64,000 bases of DNA from Alphaproteobacteria bacterium (GTDB lineage: Bacteria > Pseudomonadota > Alphaproteobacteria > Rhizobiales > Rhizobiaceae): NCBI GenBank assembly GCA_024742485.1, contig JANSYK010000002.1, positions 62,001-126,000 on the forward strand. The letters run 5' to 3'. Shown piece by piece: positions 44,313 to 53,002 of the stretch; position 1 is the stretch's first letter; each line of letters begins with the position of its first letter. The notes below the pieces were generated by a model that saw nothing but the letters and a program-made list of their open reading frames with translations, was not told where the DNA came from and made no database searches. Made by a program: the position numbers and the translations under genes.

Positions 44313-44879
44313 ATGCCTGTCAACACCAAAACCGCCCTGTTGAACTCTGCCGAACGGGCCGCGCGCTCGCGCGGGTTTGACGGATTCAGCTATGCGGACC
44401 TGGCTGCCGATGTCGGCATCCGCAAGGCCAGCATTCACCACCATTTTCCCGCCAAGGCGGACCTGGCGGTTGCCCTGATGGAGCGCTATCACGACCGGCT
44501 CGGTGCCGCATGCGATGACATCGACGGAAAGGAGCCCCGCGCCAGCGCCCGCCTGTCCGCCATGATCGATGTCTATCGCCGCGCCCATGATGGCGGCAAG
44601 AGCCTGTGTCTGTGTGCGGCCTTTTCAACAAGCCGCGAAAGCCTGCCGGAGCCGGTGATCCAGTGCATCAGCCGGTTCAGATCGATGATGGTGGCCTGGT
44701 TCGCATCCGTCTTCGAACTGGGGCGCGCCGATGGCAGCATTGCCGACGTGCATGATCCCGCCCATGAGGCCGCCGCCATCCTGCCGCTCCTCGAAGGCGC
44801 GCAGCTGGCAGCGCGGGCGGAGGAAAATCCGGAACTGTTCGAAAAACCGCTCCATCTCATGCTTCAGCGCATGCGCTAG
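44313..44879 (+). CDS. TetR/AcrR-family regulator
   Basis: This 188-residue regulator has the helix-turn-helix GFDGFSYADLAADVGIRKASIHHHFPAKADLAVAL. The C-domain resembles the TetR_C_11/LmrA group with a Cys-containing SLCLCAAFSTSRE segment. It starts 6 bp after the amine oxidase and is probably the last gene of that operon, regulating it. Its stop codon overlaps the SulP stop on the opposite strand by 4 bp. Confidence 0.9.
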   Translation: MPVNTKTALLNSAERAARSRGFDGFSYADLAADVGIRKASIHHHFPAKADLAVALMERYHDRLGAACDDIDGKEPRASARLSAMIDVYRRAHDGGKSLCLCAAFSTSRESLPEPVIQCISRFRSMMVAWFASVFELGRADGSIADVHDPAHEAAAILPLLEGAQLAARAEENPELFEKPLHLMLQRMR

Positions 44880-46588
44880 AGAGCATCAGGTTTTGCTGCG
44901 TTCTGTTCATAGCGGTCCAGCACATCGTCCAGGGAGGCAAAGAAGGGCGCATCCCTGAACTGCCGCTGAAGCTCCTGCCGGCTCTTGGCGTTGATGGCGT
45001 CGACATCCTGGGCAAAGACCATGGTGATGCCCTTGTCCTTCAGCACGCCGCCGACCTCGGCCAGCGTATCGATGGCGGTGTAATCCACATCATCGACGGA
45101 GGAGGCATCGATGCAGAACCAGCGCAGCGGCGGATCCGCCGTATCGGCAAGGTGCAGCATTTCGGCCTGCATGCGCTCGGCATTGGCATAATACATGCTG
45201 TGATTGAAGCGGTAGATCAGCAGCCCGGGACGGGCCTGCGCCGCACTGGCAAGGGCGCGTGCCTGCCAATGGCCGCCCGGTTGCCCGACGATCAGCAGGT
45301 TTTTCGGCCGGTAGCCATGGCGCGTATGGATGATCAGCGAAAACAGGATGGCAAAGATAATGCCCTGTTCGACGCCGAACACAACGACGACGGCGGCGGT
45401 GACCAGCGCTACCCAGAATTCCGGCCGTCTTTTGCGGTAGATATCGCTCAGGCCTTGCCAATCGATCAGCTTCAGCCCGATCAGCAGCACCACGGCCGAC
45501 AGCACGGCCTTTGGCAGATAGCTCAGGGGTCCGGTCAAAAAGAGCAGGGTCAACAGCGCGATCGCCGCCGTAACGAGCAGAGACAACTGGGTTCGTCCAC
45601 CGGCACTGTCGACCATTTCGGTCTTTGTCGGGCTGCCATTGACCACGAAGGTGCCGGTCAGCCCCGCACCGATATTGGCAAGGCCGAGACCAGCCAGATC
45701 CCGTGTTTCGTCCAGCCGTTCGTGATATTTTTGCGCATAGGCACGAGCGGTCGCCGCGCTTTGCGCCAGCACGACAACCAGCATTGCGAGCGCCGTCGGC
45801 AGCAGCTCCCAAATAAGGGCAAAACTCCAGGAAACCGTGGGCAGGCTGAAATCGGGCAATCCGGTCGGAACGGTTCCAACCACCGGCATGGCCGTCTGAA
45901 GATCAAGCGCCCAACTGGCGATGATGGCGCCGATCACCGCGATCATTGCGCCGGGTATGTTGCGGTTGAACCTCGTCGAGAGCATCCGGCTACCGACGAT
46001 CACCGCCAGCACCAGGATCGCGACCGTCAGGACCGCCGGATTGAGATCGGGCACCAATTGCCGGTTCGACCAGATCATCATCAGCGTGCCGTGATGATGT
46101 CCGGGTAGGCCCAGCAGTTCGGACAGGGCCCGCAGCGCGATCTGGATGCCGACACCGGTCAGGAACCCCACCAGCACTGTCCGAGACAGAAAATCCGCCA
46201 TGAAGCCGAGGCCAATGAGGCTGGCCAGCAGCAAAAGCACGCCCACCATCAGCGCCAGCAGCCCGGCCAGCGCAAGATATTCACCGGATCCGGCAGCGGC
46301 CACGCCGATCAGGCCGCTGGCCAATATGGCCGCCGTTGCCGAATCCGCCCCGACCACCAGATGCCGGGACGAGCCGAAAATAGCGAAAAGAGCCGCCGGG
46401 ACAAGCAAAGTGTAGATGCCGGTAATGACCGGCGTGCCGGAGATATTGGTGTAGCCAAGGACTTCCGGGATCGCCAGCGCGGCGAGCGTGATGCCGGCGA
46501 TGATTTCGGCCGGAATCCGGCTCCGGTCCCGCGGCAACAGGCCGGCGAAGGGTCGGAAGCGCTTCAGCAGAGACGTTGTTTCATCCAT
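44876..46588 (-). CDS. SulP-family anion transporter with STAS domain
   Basis: This 570-residue permease of the SulP/SLC26 family moves sulfate, bicarbonate or dicarboxylate anions. The N-terminus IPAEIIAGITLAALAIPEVLGYTNISGTPVITGIYTLLVPAALFAIFGSSRHLVVG is the SulP signature, and about twelve helices follow. The C-terminal STAS domain (about 445-560) contains RWFCIDASSVDDVDYTAIDTL, whose Ser-Ser-Val is at the phosphorylation-loop position of anti-anti-sigma-like STAS domains. It lies 6 bp after the membrane cyclic-nucleotide-binding gene on the same strand, so the two may form a functional pair. Confidence 0.93.
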   Translation of the reverse strand: MDETTSLLKRFRPFAGLLPRDRSRIPAEIIAGITLAALAIPEVLGYTNISGTPVITGIYTLLVPAALFAIFGSSRHLVVGADSATAAILASGLIGVAAAGSGEYLALAGLLALMVGVLLLLASLIGLGFMADFLSRTVLVGFLTGVGIQIALRALSELLGLPGHHHGTLMMIWSNRQLVPDLNPAVLTVAILVLAVIVGSRMLSTRFNRNIPGAMIAVIGAIIASWALDLQTAMPVVGTVPTGLPDFSLPTVSWSFALIWELLPTALAMLVVVLAQSAATARAYAQKYHERLDETRDLAGLGLANIGAGLTGTFVVNGSPTKTEMVDSAGGRTQLSLLVTAAIALLTLLFLTGPLSYLPKAVLSAVVLLIGLKLIDWQGLSDIYRKRRPEFWVALVTAAVVVVFGVEQGIIFAILFSLIIHTRHGYRPKNLLIVGQPGGHWQARALASAAQARPGLLIYRFNHSMYYANAERMQAEMLHLADTADPPLRWFCIDASSVDDVDYTAIDTLAEVGGVLKDKGITMVFAQDVDAINAKSRQELQRQFRDAPFFASLDDVLDRYEQNAAKPDAL

Positions 46589-46594
46589 GACCCT

Positions 46595-47287
46595 CTAACC
46601 ACCGGCGCCGGCAAGGGTGCGTTCATTGGCGGTCGCCAGTTTCTTGCGCAGATTGTTCTTGAAACCTGCCTGCAGGGCAAGTTTCAGATCCGGTTTGCTG
46701 CGCAGATGCTTCATCAGCGCCTCGCGGCTGAACACCAGCGCCCGCAGATCGGTCGTCGCCGTTGTCGTCGCAGTGGCCGGGCGACCGGACAGAATGCCCA
46801 GTTCGCCAATAAAGTCGCCGGTGCTGCAGGTCGCCACCAGACGGCCATTGACCGCCACTTCCACATGGCCATCCGCAACATAGGTCAGCTGTTCCACCGC
46901 CTCGTCCTGCTGGGTTAGGATCGTGCCTTTCTCGATGACTTTCCAGGAACCGATATTGATGAACTGGCGGGCAAGGCTCGGCGGCACCATGACCAGTGCG
47001 TTCTGGCAAAACAGAAATTCCTCATCCGTGAAGCGGGCCCTGCGCGTGCGCCAGTAGAGCAGGGACAATTGGCCAAGATTGGCCACCACGAACATCGCCT
47101 CCCAGAACGCGCCCACCTGGTCATGCAGCACAACGCCACTATAGAAGACGCCGGCAATGCCGGACACCACCGCAATGGCACGGAGCCAGACGATGGAGTT
47201 CATCAGCATCGACAGCACCAGCAGCCCGTAGGAAATGTGGGCGGCGATCGCCGCTGGTGCCAGGGCAGCCTCAATAAACGATTCCAT
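46595..47287 (-). CDS. Membrane-anchored cyclic-nucleotide-binding protein (Popeye-like)
   Basis: The ATG at 47287 gives 230 residues. Three predicted helices occur in residues about 8-85 (AIAAHISYGLLVLSMLMNSIVW, AIAVVSGIAGVFYSGVVL, FWEAMFVVANLGQLSLLYW). A CNB-type beta-roll then follows at about 110-205 with the cassette GDFIGELGILSGRPATATTTAT. The GELGILSGRPATATT segment keeps the R-x-A-T pattern of real cAMP/cGMP binding sites. The topology matches Popeye-domain/POPDC-like proteins. It is transcribed just upstream of SulP and might gate that transporter; this is inference. Confidence 0.85.
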   Translation of the reverse strand: MESFIEAALAPAAIAAHISYGLLVLSMLMNSIVWLRAIAVVSGIAGVFYSGVVLHDQVGAFWEAMFVVANLGQLSLLYWRTRRARFTDEEFLFCQNALVMVPPSLARQFINIGSWKVIEKGTILTQQDEAVEQLTYVADGHVEVAVNGRLVATCSTGDFIGELGILSGRPATATTTATTDLRALVFSREALMKHLRSKPDLKLALQAGFKNNLRKKLATANERTLAGAGG

Positions 47288-47485
47288 GCCCCGCCCCCTC
47301 GTGACTTTCAATTGGGAATTGCATCAATGCGCGGCCACGGGTGCTTGAAACAGACAAACGCAAAGCCGGCCTCTGCTCTATACAGGTAGCAATTGGGCAA
47401 TTATCAGGCAAATATTGTCCAGGAAACCGGTGAACGGCTTTTGCCGTGCCATCGGTTGCAATTGCAACGCCTTTTGGGGAAGACA

Positions 47486-48181
<696 letters not shown>

Positions 48182-48232
48182 TCCGCTTCGGTCGGCGGGA
48201 CCATTTGGCCGGGCCAGAGCCGTCCGGCTGCC

Positions 48233-49978
48233 CTATCCGGCTTTGGCTCTCAACCGTTCGGTTCCGGCTGCATCGACGGCCGATGCCCCGTCATCGAGGA
48301 TCACCCCGAAGAGATCGCGCGCCTCGTCGGCCGTGTAGCGGCCGAGCTGCACGTCACGAAGCACCTGCCCGGGATCGCGGTCAAACGGGTCGCCGTATCC
48401 GCCGCCGCCCGGCGTGCGCACATGGACCCGGTCTCCGGCCATCAGGGGAATATCCTGTTCCTTCGACAGATGCTCCGGCGTATGGGGCGTGCCGGACCGC
48501 CAGACCGTGACTTCATTGGGTGCACCGTCCGCGCCACCCAGCGCGCCTTGCGGGCCGAACCGTCCGTGATCCATCACGAAGCTTGCCCGCGCTTGGCCGC
48601 GCCGCAGTTCAAGCTCGTAATCGAGGCCGAACCCGCCACGCTGCCTGCCGGCGCCGCCCGATCCCTCGCGTAGCGCATAACGGTGATAGAGCACCGGAAA
48701 GGCCTGCTCCATGATTTCGACCGGTGGCGCTTTCGAGATGCCGATGGTCGAACAGCCATTGCTCAACCCGTCATGATCGTCATTACCGCCATACCCGCCG
48801 CCCGATAGCTGGTACATGACAAAATCCCGCTCCCGCTCGGGATCATGACCGCCAAGCGCGAAATTGCCGCTGGTTCCGGCCGGTGCGGCGGTCACCCGGT
48901 CCGGCAGAACGCCCACCAGCGCCGCAAAAACAGCTTCCGCGATGCGTTGCGAAACCTCGGCCGCGCAACCCGAAACGGGGCGCGGATAATGGGCATCCAG
49001 GAAGGTGCCGACAGGTGTGATCACACTGAGGGGCTCGAATGCCCCGGCGCTGATCGGCACCTCCGGAAAGATGTGACGCATTGCCAGATAGACCGAGCTC
49101 AGCGTGGTGGCGAGCACGGAATTCATTGGCCCGGTACAGGGCGGGCTCGAACCGGCAAAATCGAATGTCAGCGTGTCGTCCGTCTTCTGGATGGCCAGCC
49201 GAATGGCCAGCGGTTCATCGACGACACCATCGCTGTCGACCCAGGCGACCGACGTGTAACGCCCGTCGGGAATGGCCCGGATGCAGCTGCGCATCTGCTG
49301 CGCCGCGCGCACCCGCAATTCCGCAATCGCCTGTTTGACCGTGTCATCGCCATAACGGTCGAGCAGTTCGTTTAACCGCTCCTCGCCGACCATCAGGGCC
49401 GCGGCCTGCGCCTTGACATCGCCGATGCGCTGCTCCGGCACCCTGATATTCGAACAGATGACCGCATAAAGCTCTTCGTCCAGGACGCCCTGCTTGAAGA
49501 GGCGCACCGGTGGCAGGCGCAGCCCCTCCTGTTCGACCGCCGTTGCCGACGCGGAGAAACCGCCGGGAACGGAACCGCCAATATCCGGCCAATGGCCGGT
49601 ATTGGACAGCCAGCAGAATATTTCTCCATTGCGGTAATAGGGACGGGCAAACCGTACATCCATCAAATGGGTTCCACCGAGATAGGGGTCATTGACGATG
49701 TAGATGTCGTCGGGATGCGGTGCGGCAGCGCTGCCATCGGCAATCCGCTCGATCAGAACACGGGTCGAATATTGCATCGTGCCGACAAACACCGGAAGCC
49801 CGCCGGCCCCTTGGGCAATCAGGGCGCCATCGACCGCAGAATAGATTCCATCGGACCGGTCATTCGCCTCGGCGATCACCGGCGAAAAGGCCGCCCTCGA
49901 AAAGCTAAGGTCCATTTCGTCGCAAACCTGCTGCAAACCGGCCTGGATGACACTGAGTGTGATCGGATCAAGGCTCAT
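48233..49978 (-). CDS. hyuB: Hydantoinase B/oxoprolinase-family subunit
   Basis: This 581-residue protein is the HyuB-type subunit of an ATP-dependent N-substituted hydantoinase or 5-oxoprolinase. The N-terminus LDPITLSVIQAGLQQVCDEMDLSFSRAAFSPVIAEANDRSDGIY and the metal-associated HPDDIYIVNDPYLGGTHLMDV are typical, as is the C-terminal GGGGYGDPFDRDPGQVLRDV. The ATG overlaps the HyuA stop (ATGA), so the pair is translationally coupled and forms a two-subunit enzyme. The substrate may be an N-methylhydantoin or a related lactam; the sequence does not decide. Confidence 0.93.
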   Translation of the reverse strand: MSLDPITLSVIQAGLQQVCDEMDLSFSRAAFSPVIAEANDRSDGIYSAVDGALIAQGAGGLPVFVGTMQYSTRVLIERIADGSAAAPHPDDIYIVNDPYLGGTHLMDVRFARPYYRNGEIFCWLSNTGHWPDIGGSVPGGFSASATAVEQEGLRLPPVRLFKQGVLDEELYAVICSNIRVPEQRIGDVKAQAAALMVGEERLNELLDRYGDDTVKQAIAELRVRAAQQMRSCIRAIPDGRYTSVAWVDSDGVVDEPLAIRLAIQKTDDTLTFDFAGSSPPCTGPMNSVLATTLSSVYLAMRHIFPEVPISAGAFEPLSVITPVGTFLDAHYPRPVSGCAAEVSQRIAEAVFAALVGVLPDRVTAAPAGTSGNFALGGHDPERERDFVMYQLSGGGYGGNDDHDGLSNGCSTIGISKAPPVEIMEQAFPVLYHRYALREGSGGAGRQRGGFGLDYELELRRGQARASFVMDHGRFGPQGALGGADGAPNEVTVWRSGTPHTPEHLSKEQDIPLMAGDRVHVRTPGGGGYGDPFDRDPGQVLRDVQLGRYTADEARDLFGVILDDGASAVDAAGTERLRAKAG

Positions 49979-52035
49979 GACAGCGCTCCCACGGTCACGA
50001 TGATATTGCCCTCGTCATCGCCGCGCGCCTCGTCACCCGGCTCGATCAGCACCGTCGTATCCATTTGCTCGATGATTGCCGGGCCTTTCAGCAGATAATT
50101 ATCCGGCAAACTGTCCCGCCAATAGATGGCCGTATCATGCCTTTTCCTGTCAAAGAAGACGGGGCGCTCGCCGGTTTGCGCGTCTTCCAGGTTCGCTTTG
50201 CGGCCCGCCGGGTCGATCAGCGTCGACAGATCCAGCGGTGCCCGCTCGCCAATCACCGACGTGTTGACATTCACCAGATTGGCCCGGATCTGCGCAAGCT
50301 CCACATGAAACCGGCGATAATAGGCTTCCTCGAAGAGCCGGCGCAATGTCGCCCTGTCAGGCGTCGATGTTTCCAACGGCACCCGCAGCAGATGCGACTG
50401 TCCGACAAACTGCATATCGACGCTGAACAGGTGCTTGATGCAGCGGATATCGACATTCTCTTTGCTCAAAAGCCGCTCGCCCTCGGCAATCTGCCGGGCA
50501 AAGACCGCATGGATCTGATCGATGTCGGCCAGGTCAAGCGGCCGGTTGATGGTGTTGACGAAATCGTGCCGAAGATCCGCCACCACACAGCCAATGGCAT
50601 TGGTGATCCCGGGCCGGCTGGGGACCAGAACCCGTGGCACACCAAGTTCGCGCGCCAGTGCCGAAGCATGCAGCGGTCCCGCGCCGCCAAACGCAAAGAG
50701 CGCAAAGTCCCGCGGGTCCGCGCCCAGCGACACCGACACCATGCGGATGGCGCCGGCCATCCTGGTATTGGCCATCTGGATGACCGCCGACGCGGCGCCA
50801 TAGGCGTCAAGACCGAGAGGTGCGCCGAGCCGGTCTTCGAAAATGGTCTTCACATCATCGAGGGACACCCCGCCCTCAACCGATTTGAGTTTGCCTGGAT
50901 CCAGCCGCCCGAGCAGCAGATTGGCATCGGAAATGGTTGGTTCCGTACCGCCGCGCCCGTAGCAGATAGGGCCGGGAGACGCGCCGGCACTTTGCGGGCC
51001 AACCTCCAGCAGCCCGGCTGCATTGACCCGGGCAATGGACCCGCCACCGGCACCCACTGTGCGCACATCGACCATCGGCACATGGATGGGCAGGCCATAC
51101 TCCACTTCGATCTCGCTGGAAACGGCCGGTTCGGCGCGTCGAATCAGCGCCACATCCGTCGAGGTGCCGCCCATGTCATAAGTGATCAGGTTTTTGATCC
51201 CGGCGCGGCGTCCGGTATAGGCCGCTGCAATGACGCCCGAAGCGGGTCCGGACATGACCGTCTTGGCCGCCTCCCGCGCCACCCGGCGCGACGACACCAT
51301 TCCCCCATTGCCATTCATCACCAGCACATCGCCATCATATCCGTGGGATGACAGTTCCCGGCCAAGCCGCTCGACATAGCGTTCCAGCAGGGGGCGAACC
51401 GAGGCATTCACCGCGGCGGTGACGCCGCGTTCAAATTCGCGGTTTTCGGCCAGCAGCGCATGTCCCATGGTGATGTAATCATTCGGCCAGATGGCCTGCA
51501 CGACCTCGGCGGCACGCATTTCATGGGCGGGATTGGCATAGGCATGCAGAAAGTGGATCACGATGGATTCGCAATCCGCCGCAAGCAGTTGTTCAGCCGC
51601 ACGGCGAACGCTTTCCTCATCGAGCGGGATGACAACCGCACCGCTCGCATCCATTCGCTCTGTCACCTCGAGCCGCAAATCGCGGGAAATCAGCGGTTCG
51701 AAGCGTCCCTTCATGCCATAGGCCTGGGGGCGCGTGCGCCGGCCAAGTTCCAACACATCGCGAAACCCGGCTGTGGTGATCAGGCCGGTGCGGCAAAGCT
51801 TGCGTTCAAGCACCGCATTGGTGGTGGTGGTCGTGCCGTGAACAATGAGGTCGACATCAGGCAGATGCGCCTCACTCTCGCTCAGCGCTGCCAGGACTCC
51901 GTAGGCCTGATTGTCGAGCGTGCTTGGCACCTTGGCCAGACGCACATCGCCGCCTTTCGGATCGAGCAGGATGAGATCGGTGAACGTTCCGCCGACATCG
52001 ACACCCACCACCAGACCGCGATCGGATTCCGCCAT
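49975..52035 (-). CDS. hyuA: Hydantoinase A/oxoprolinase-family subunit
   Basis: The ATG at 52035 gives 686 residues of the HyuA-type ATP-binding subunit, which has an ASKHA/acetokinase-like fold. VVGVDVGGTFTDLILLDP is the phosphate-1 loop, VHGTTTTTNAVLERK and LITYDMGGTSTDVALI are further ATP-site segments, and FGGAGPLHASALARELG is the late family motif. A 22-residue extension in the open frame lies upstream and is rejected. A palindromic GntR-like operator lies 30 bp before the start. HyuA and HyuB act together. Confidence 0.94.
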   Translation of the reverse strand: MAESDRGLVVGVDVGGTFTDLILLDPKGGDVRLAKVPSTLDNQAYGVLAALSESEAHLPDVDLIVHGTTTTTNAVLERKLCRTGLITTAGFRDVLELGRRTRPQAYGMKGRFEPLISRDLRLEVTERMDASGAVVIPLDEESVRRAAEQLLAADCESIVIHFLHAYANPAHEMRAAEVVQAIWPNDYITMGHALLAENREFERGVTAAVNASVRPLLERYVERLGRELSSHGYDGDVLVMNGNGGMVSSRRVAREAAKTVMSGPASGVIAAAYTGRRAGIKNLITYDMGGTSTDVALIRRAEPAVSSEIEVEYGLPIHVPMVDVRTVGAGGGSIARVNAAGLLEVGPQSAGASPGPICYGRGGTEPTISDANLLLGRLDPGKLKSVEGGVSLDDVKTIFEDRLGAPLGLDAYGAASAVIQMANTRMAGAIRMVSVSLGADPRDFALFAFGGAGPLHASALARELGVPRVLVPSRPGITNAIGCVVADLRHDFVNTINRPLDLADIDQIHAVFARQIAEGERLLSKENVDIRCIKHLFSVDMQFVGQSHLLRVPLETSTPDRATLRRLFEEAYYRRFHVELAQIRANLVNVNTSVIGERAPLDLSTLIDPAGRKANLEDAQTGERPVFFDRKRHDTAIYWRDSLPDNYLLKGPAIIEQMDTTVLIEPGDEARGDDEGNIIVTVGALS

Positions 52036-52064
52036 GAATTCAGTGTACCCCAAGAATCGGATTA

Positions 52065-52082
52065 TTGTTTGTATACAAACAA
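52065..52082. promoter_or_regulatory. GntR-like operator upstream of hyuAB
   Basis: TTGTTTGTATACAAACAA is a perfect 18-bp palindrome 30 bp upstream of hyuA. Half-sites TTTGTA/TACAAA recur at 54448-54463 and 60411-60428 and, weakly, at 52952-52965. Here the two half-sites abut, while the other sites have a 4-bp centre. Confidence 0.65.
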
Positions 52083-52133
52083 AAACCACCGCATGAGTCA
52101 AAGGATGGTTTTGGCCGTCGGATCGTGCTGGTC

Positions 52134-52931
52134 CTAGCGGACAACAATCGTGGTTTGAGCGGTCACCGGTTCGTCACCAACCACATAAGCGCGGTGATCA
52201 TTGGTATTCAACGTCACGCGAACCGTGTGTTCTCCAACCGGCAATGGTCCGATTTCTGTCACCGGCTCGTAGAGCCGCCTGATTTTCAGGCCGCCCACAT
52301 AAAGGTGGCCATGGCCGACACCGGGAATGTGATCGGTTCCGGTCAGGTGTTCGGCAAAGGTGAACTCCCGCGCATCCACCATGATGCGCCAGCCGCCATT
52401 GTCCGGGATCGGTTCAGTCCGCACGGATACCGCCGGAGCCGGTTCACCATCCTCAACGCGGCAAATGCTGCCAATGCCGAACACTCCATGTTGCCCGGCA
52501 TCGCCCGGTGTAACCGGTGCCGACAGCCGCGCCCGCGATGTGATCGTCCCGGCCTTTTCGAAAGTCAGCGCAATCGGGAACAGCCGGCCGTCATCGATCG
52601 GACCTTCCACGCCACGCAGCAAAACATGTGCTCCATCCGCGGCCAGGGAGGGCGATGTGCCCGCCGGCACCGGGATTCCGGATTCTGATTCCGGATTGTA
52701 GAGGATCGTTTCGGTAGCGTCATGAGCCTTGGCGGACAAGAGCCTGTCCGGACCGCCACGATTGTCGATTTGCAGAAACACGACCAGCGAATCGGCTGCC
52801 TGGCCTTCGAGCTGCGCCGCCTGGACATTTTGCAGAAGCATGTCCCGTCCCGCCGGATCGAAGATGCGCATGGCGGTCCAGCCAATGGCGACCAGCACGA
52901 CCAGCAACACGATCGGACGAAGAAGTTTCAT
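52134..52931 (-). CDS. Exported PCuAC-like protein with a His-rich C-terminal domain
   Basis: The ATG at 52931 gives 265 residues, with an N-terminal membrane anchor or signal segment (LLRPIVLLVVLVAIGWTAM). Residues about 45-160 resemble the periplasmic copper chaperone PCu(A)C: VVFLQIDNRGGPDRLLSAKAH, then VPAGTSPSLAADGAHVLLRGV and PIALTFEKAGTITSRARL. Of the usual copper ligands the Met residues are missing, and the His-x-Met is His-x-Leu. The remaining domain (about 195-250) is rich in His: EHLTGTDHIPGVGHGHLYV and NTNDHRAYVV. It is divergent from the polytopic membrane protein with an operator-like site between them. A metal-handling role is plausible but unproven. Confidence 0.7.
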   Translation of the reverse strand: MKLLRPIVLLVVLVAIGWTAMRIFDPAGRDMLLQNVQAAQLEGQAADSLVVFLQIDNRGGPDRLLSAKAHDATETILYNPESESGIPVPAGTSPSLAADGAHVLLRGVEGPIDDGRLFPIALTFEKAGTITSRARLSAPVTPGDAGQHGVFGIGSICRVEDGEPAPAVSVRTEPIPDNGGWRIMVDAREFTFAEHLTGTDHIPGVGHGHLYVGGLKIRRLYEPVTEIGPLPVGEHTVRVTLNTNDHRAYVVGDEPVTAQTTIVVR

Positions 52932-52951
52932 TTGTGCGGAACCTGCCTGTT

Positions 52952-52965
52952 CTGTATGCATCAAG
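52952..52965. promoter_or_regulatory. Partial GntR-like operator between divergent genes
   Basis: CTGTATGCATCAAG matches about 10 of 14 bases of the TTGTATGCATACAA pattern. It lies 21 bp from the PCuAC-like start and 37 bp from the membrane-protein start, so a regulator could control both. It is weaker than the other three sites. Confidence 0.4.
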
Positions 52966-53002
52966 CATGTTTCATTCCTGAAAACAGGTCAATACGGTTC
53001 GT

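Noticed and set aside
45152-46108. 318-codon plus-strand ORF inside the SulP gene
   Set aside because: It is an antisense shadow of a well-supported membrane transporter, rich in Arg, Gln and His as such shadows are.
50065-51351. 428-codon plus-strand ORF opposite hyuA
   Set aside because: It is an antisense shadow of hyuA, whose ATP-site motifs are clear.
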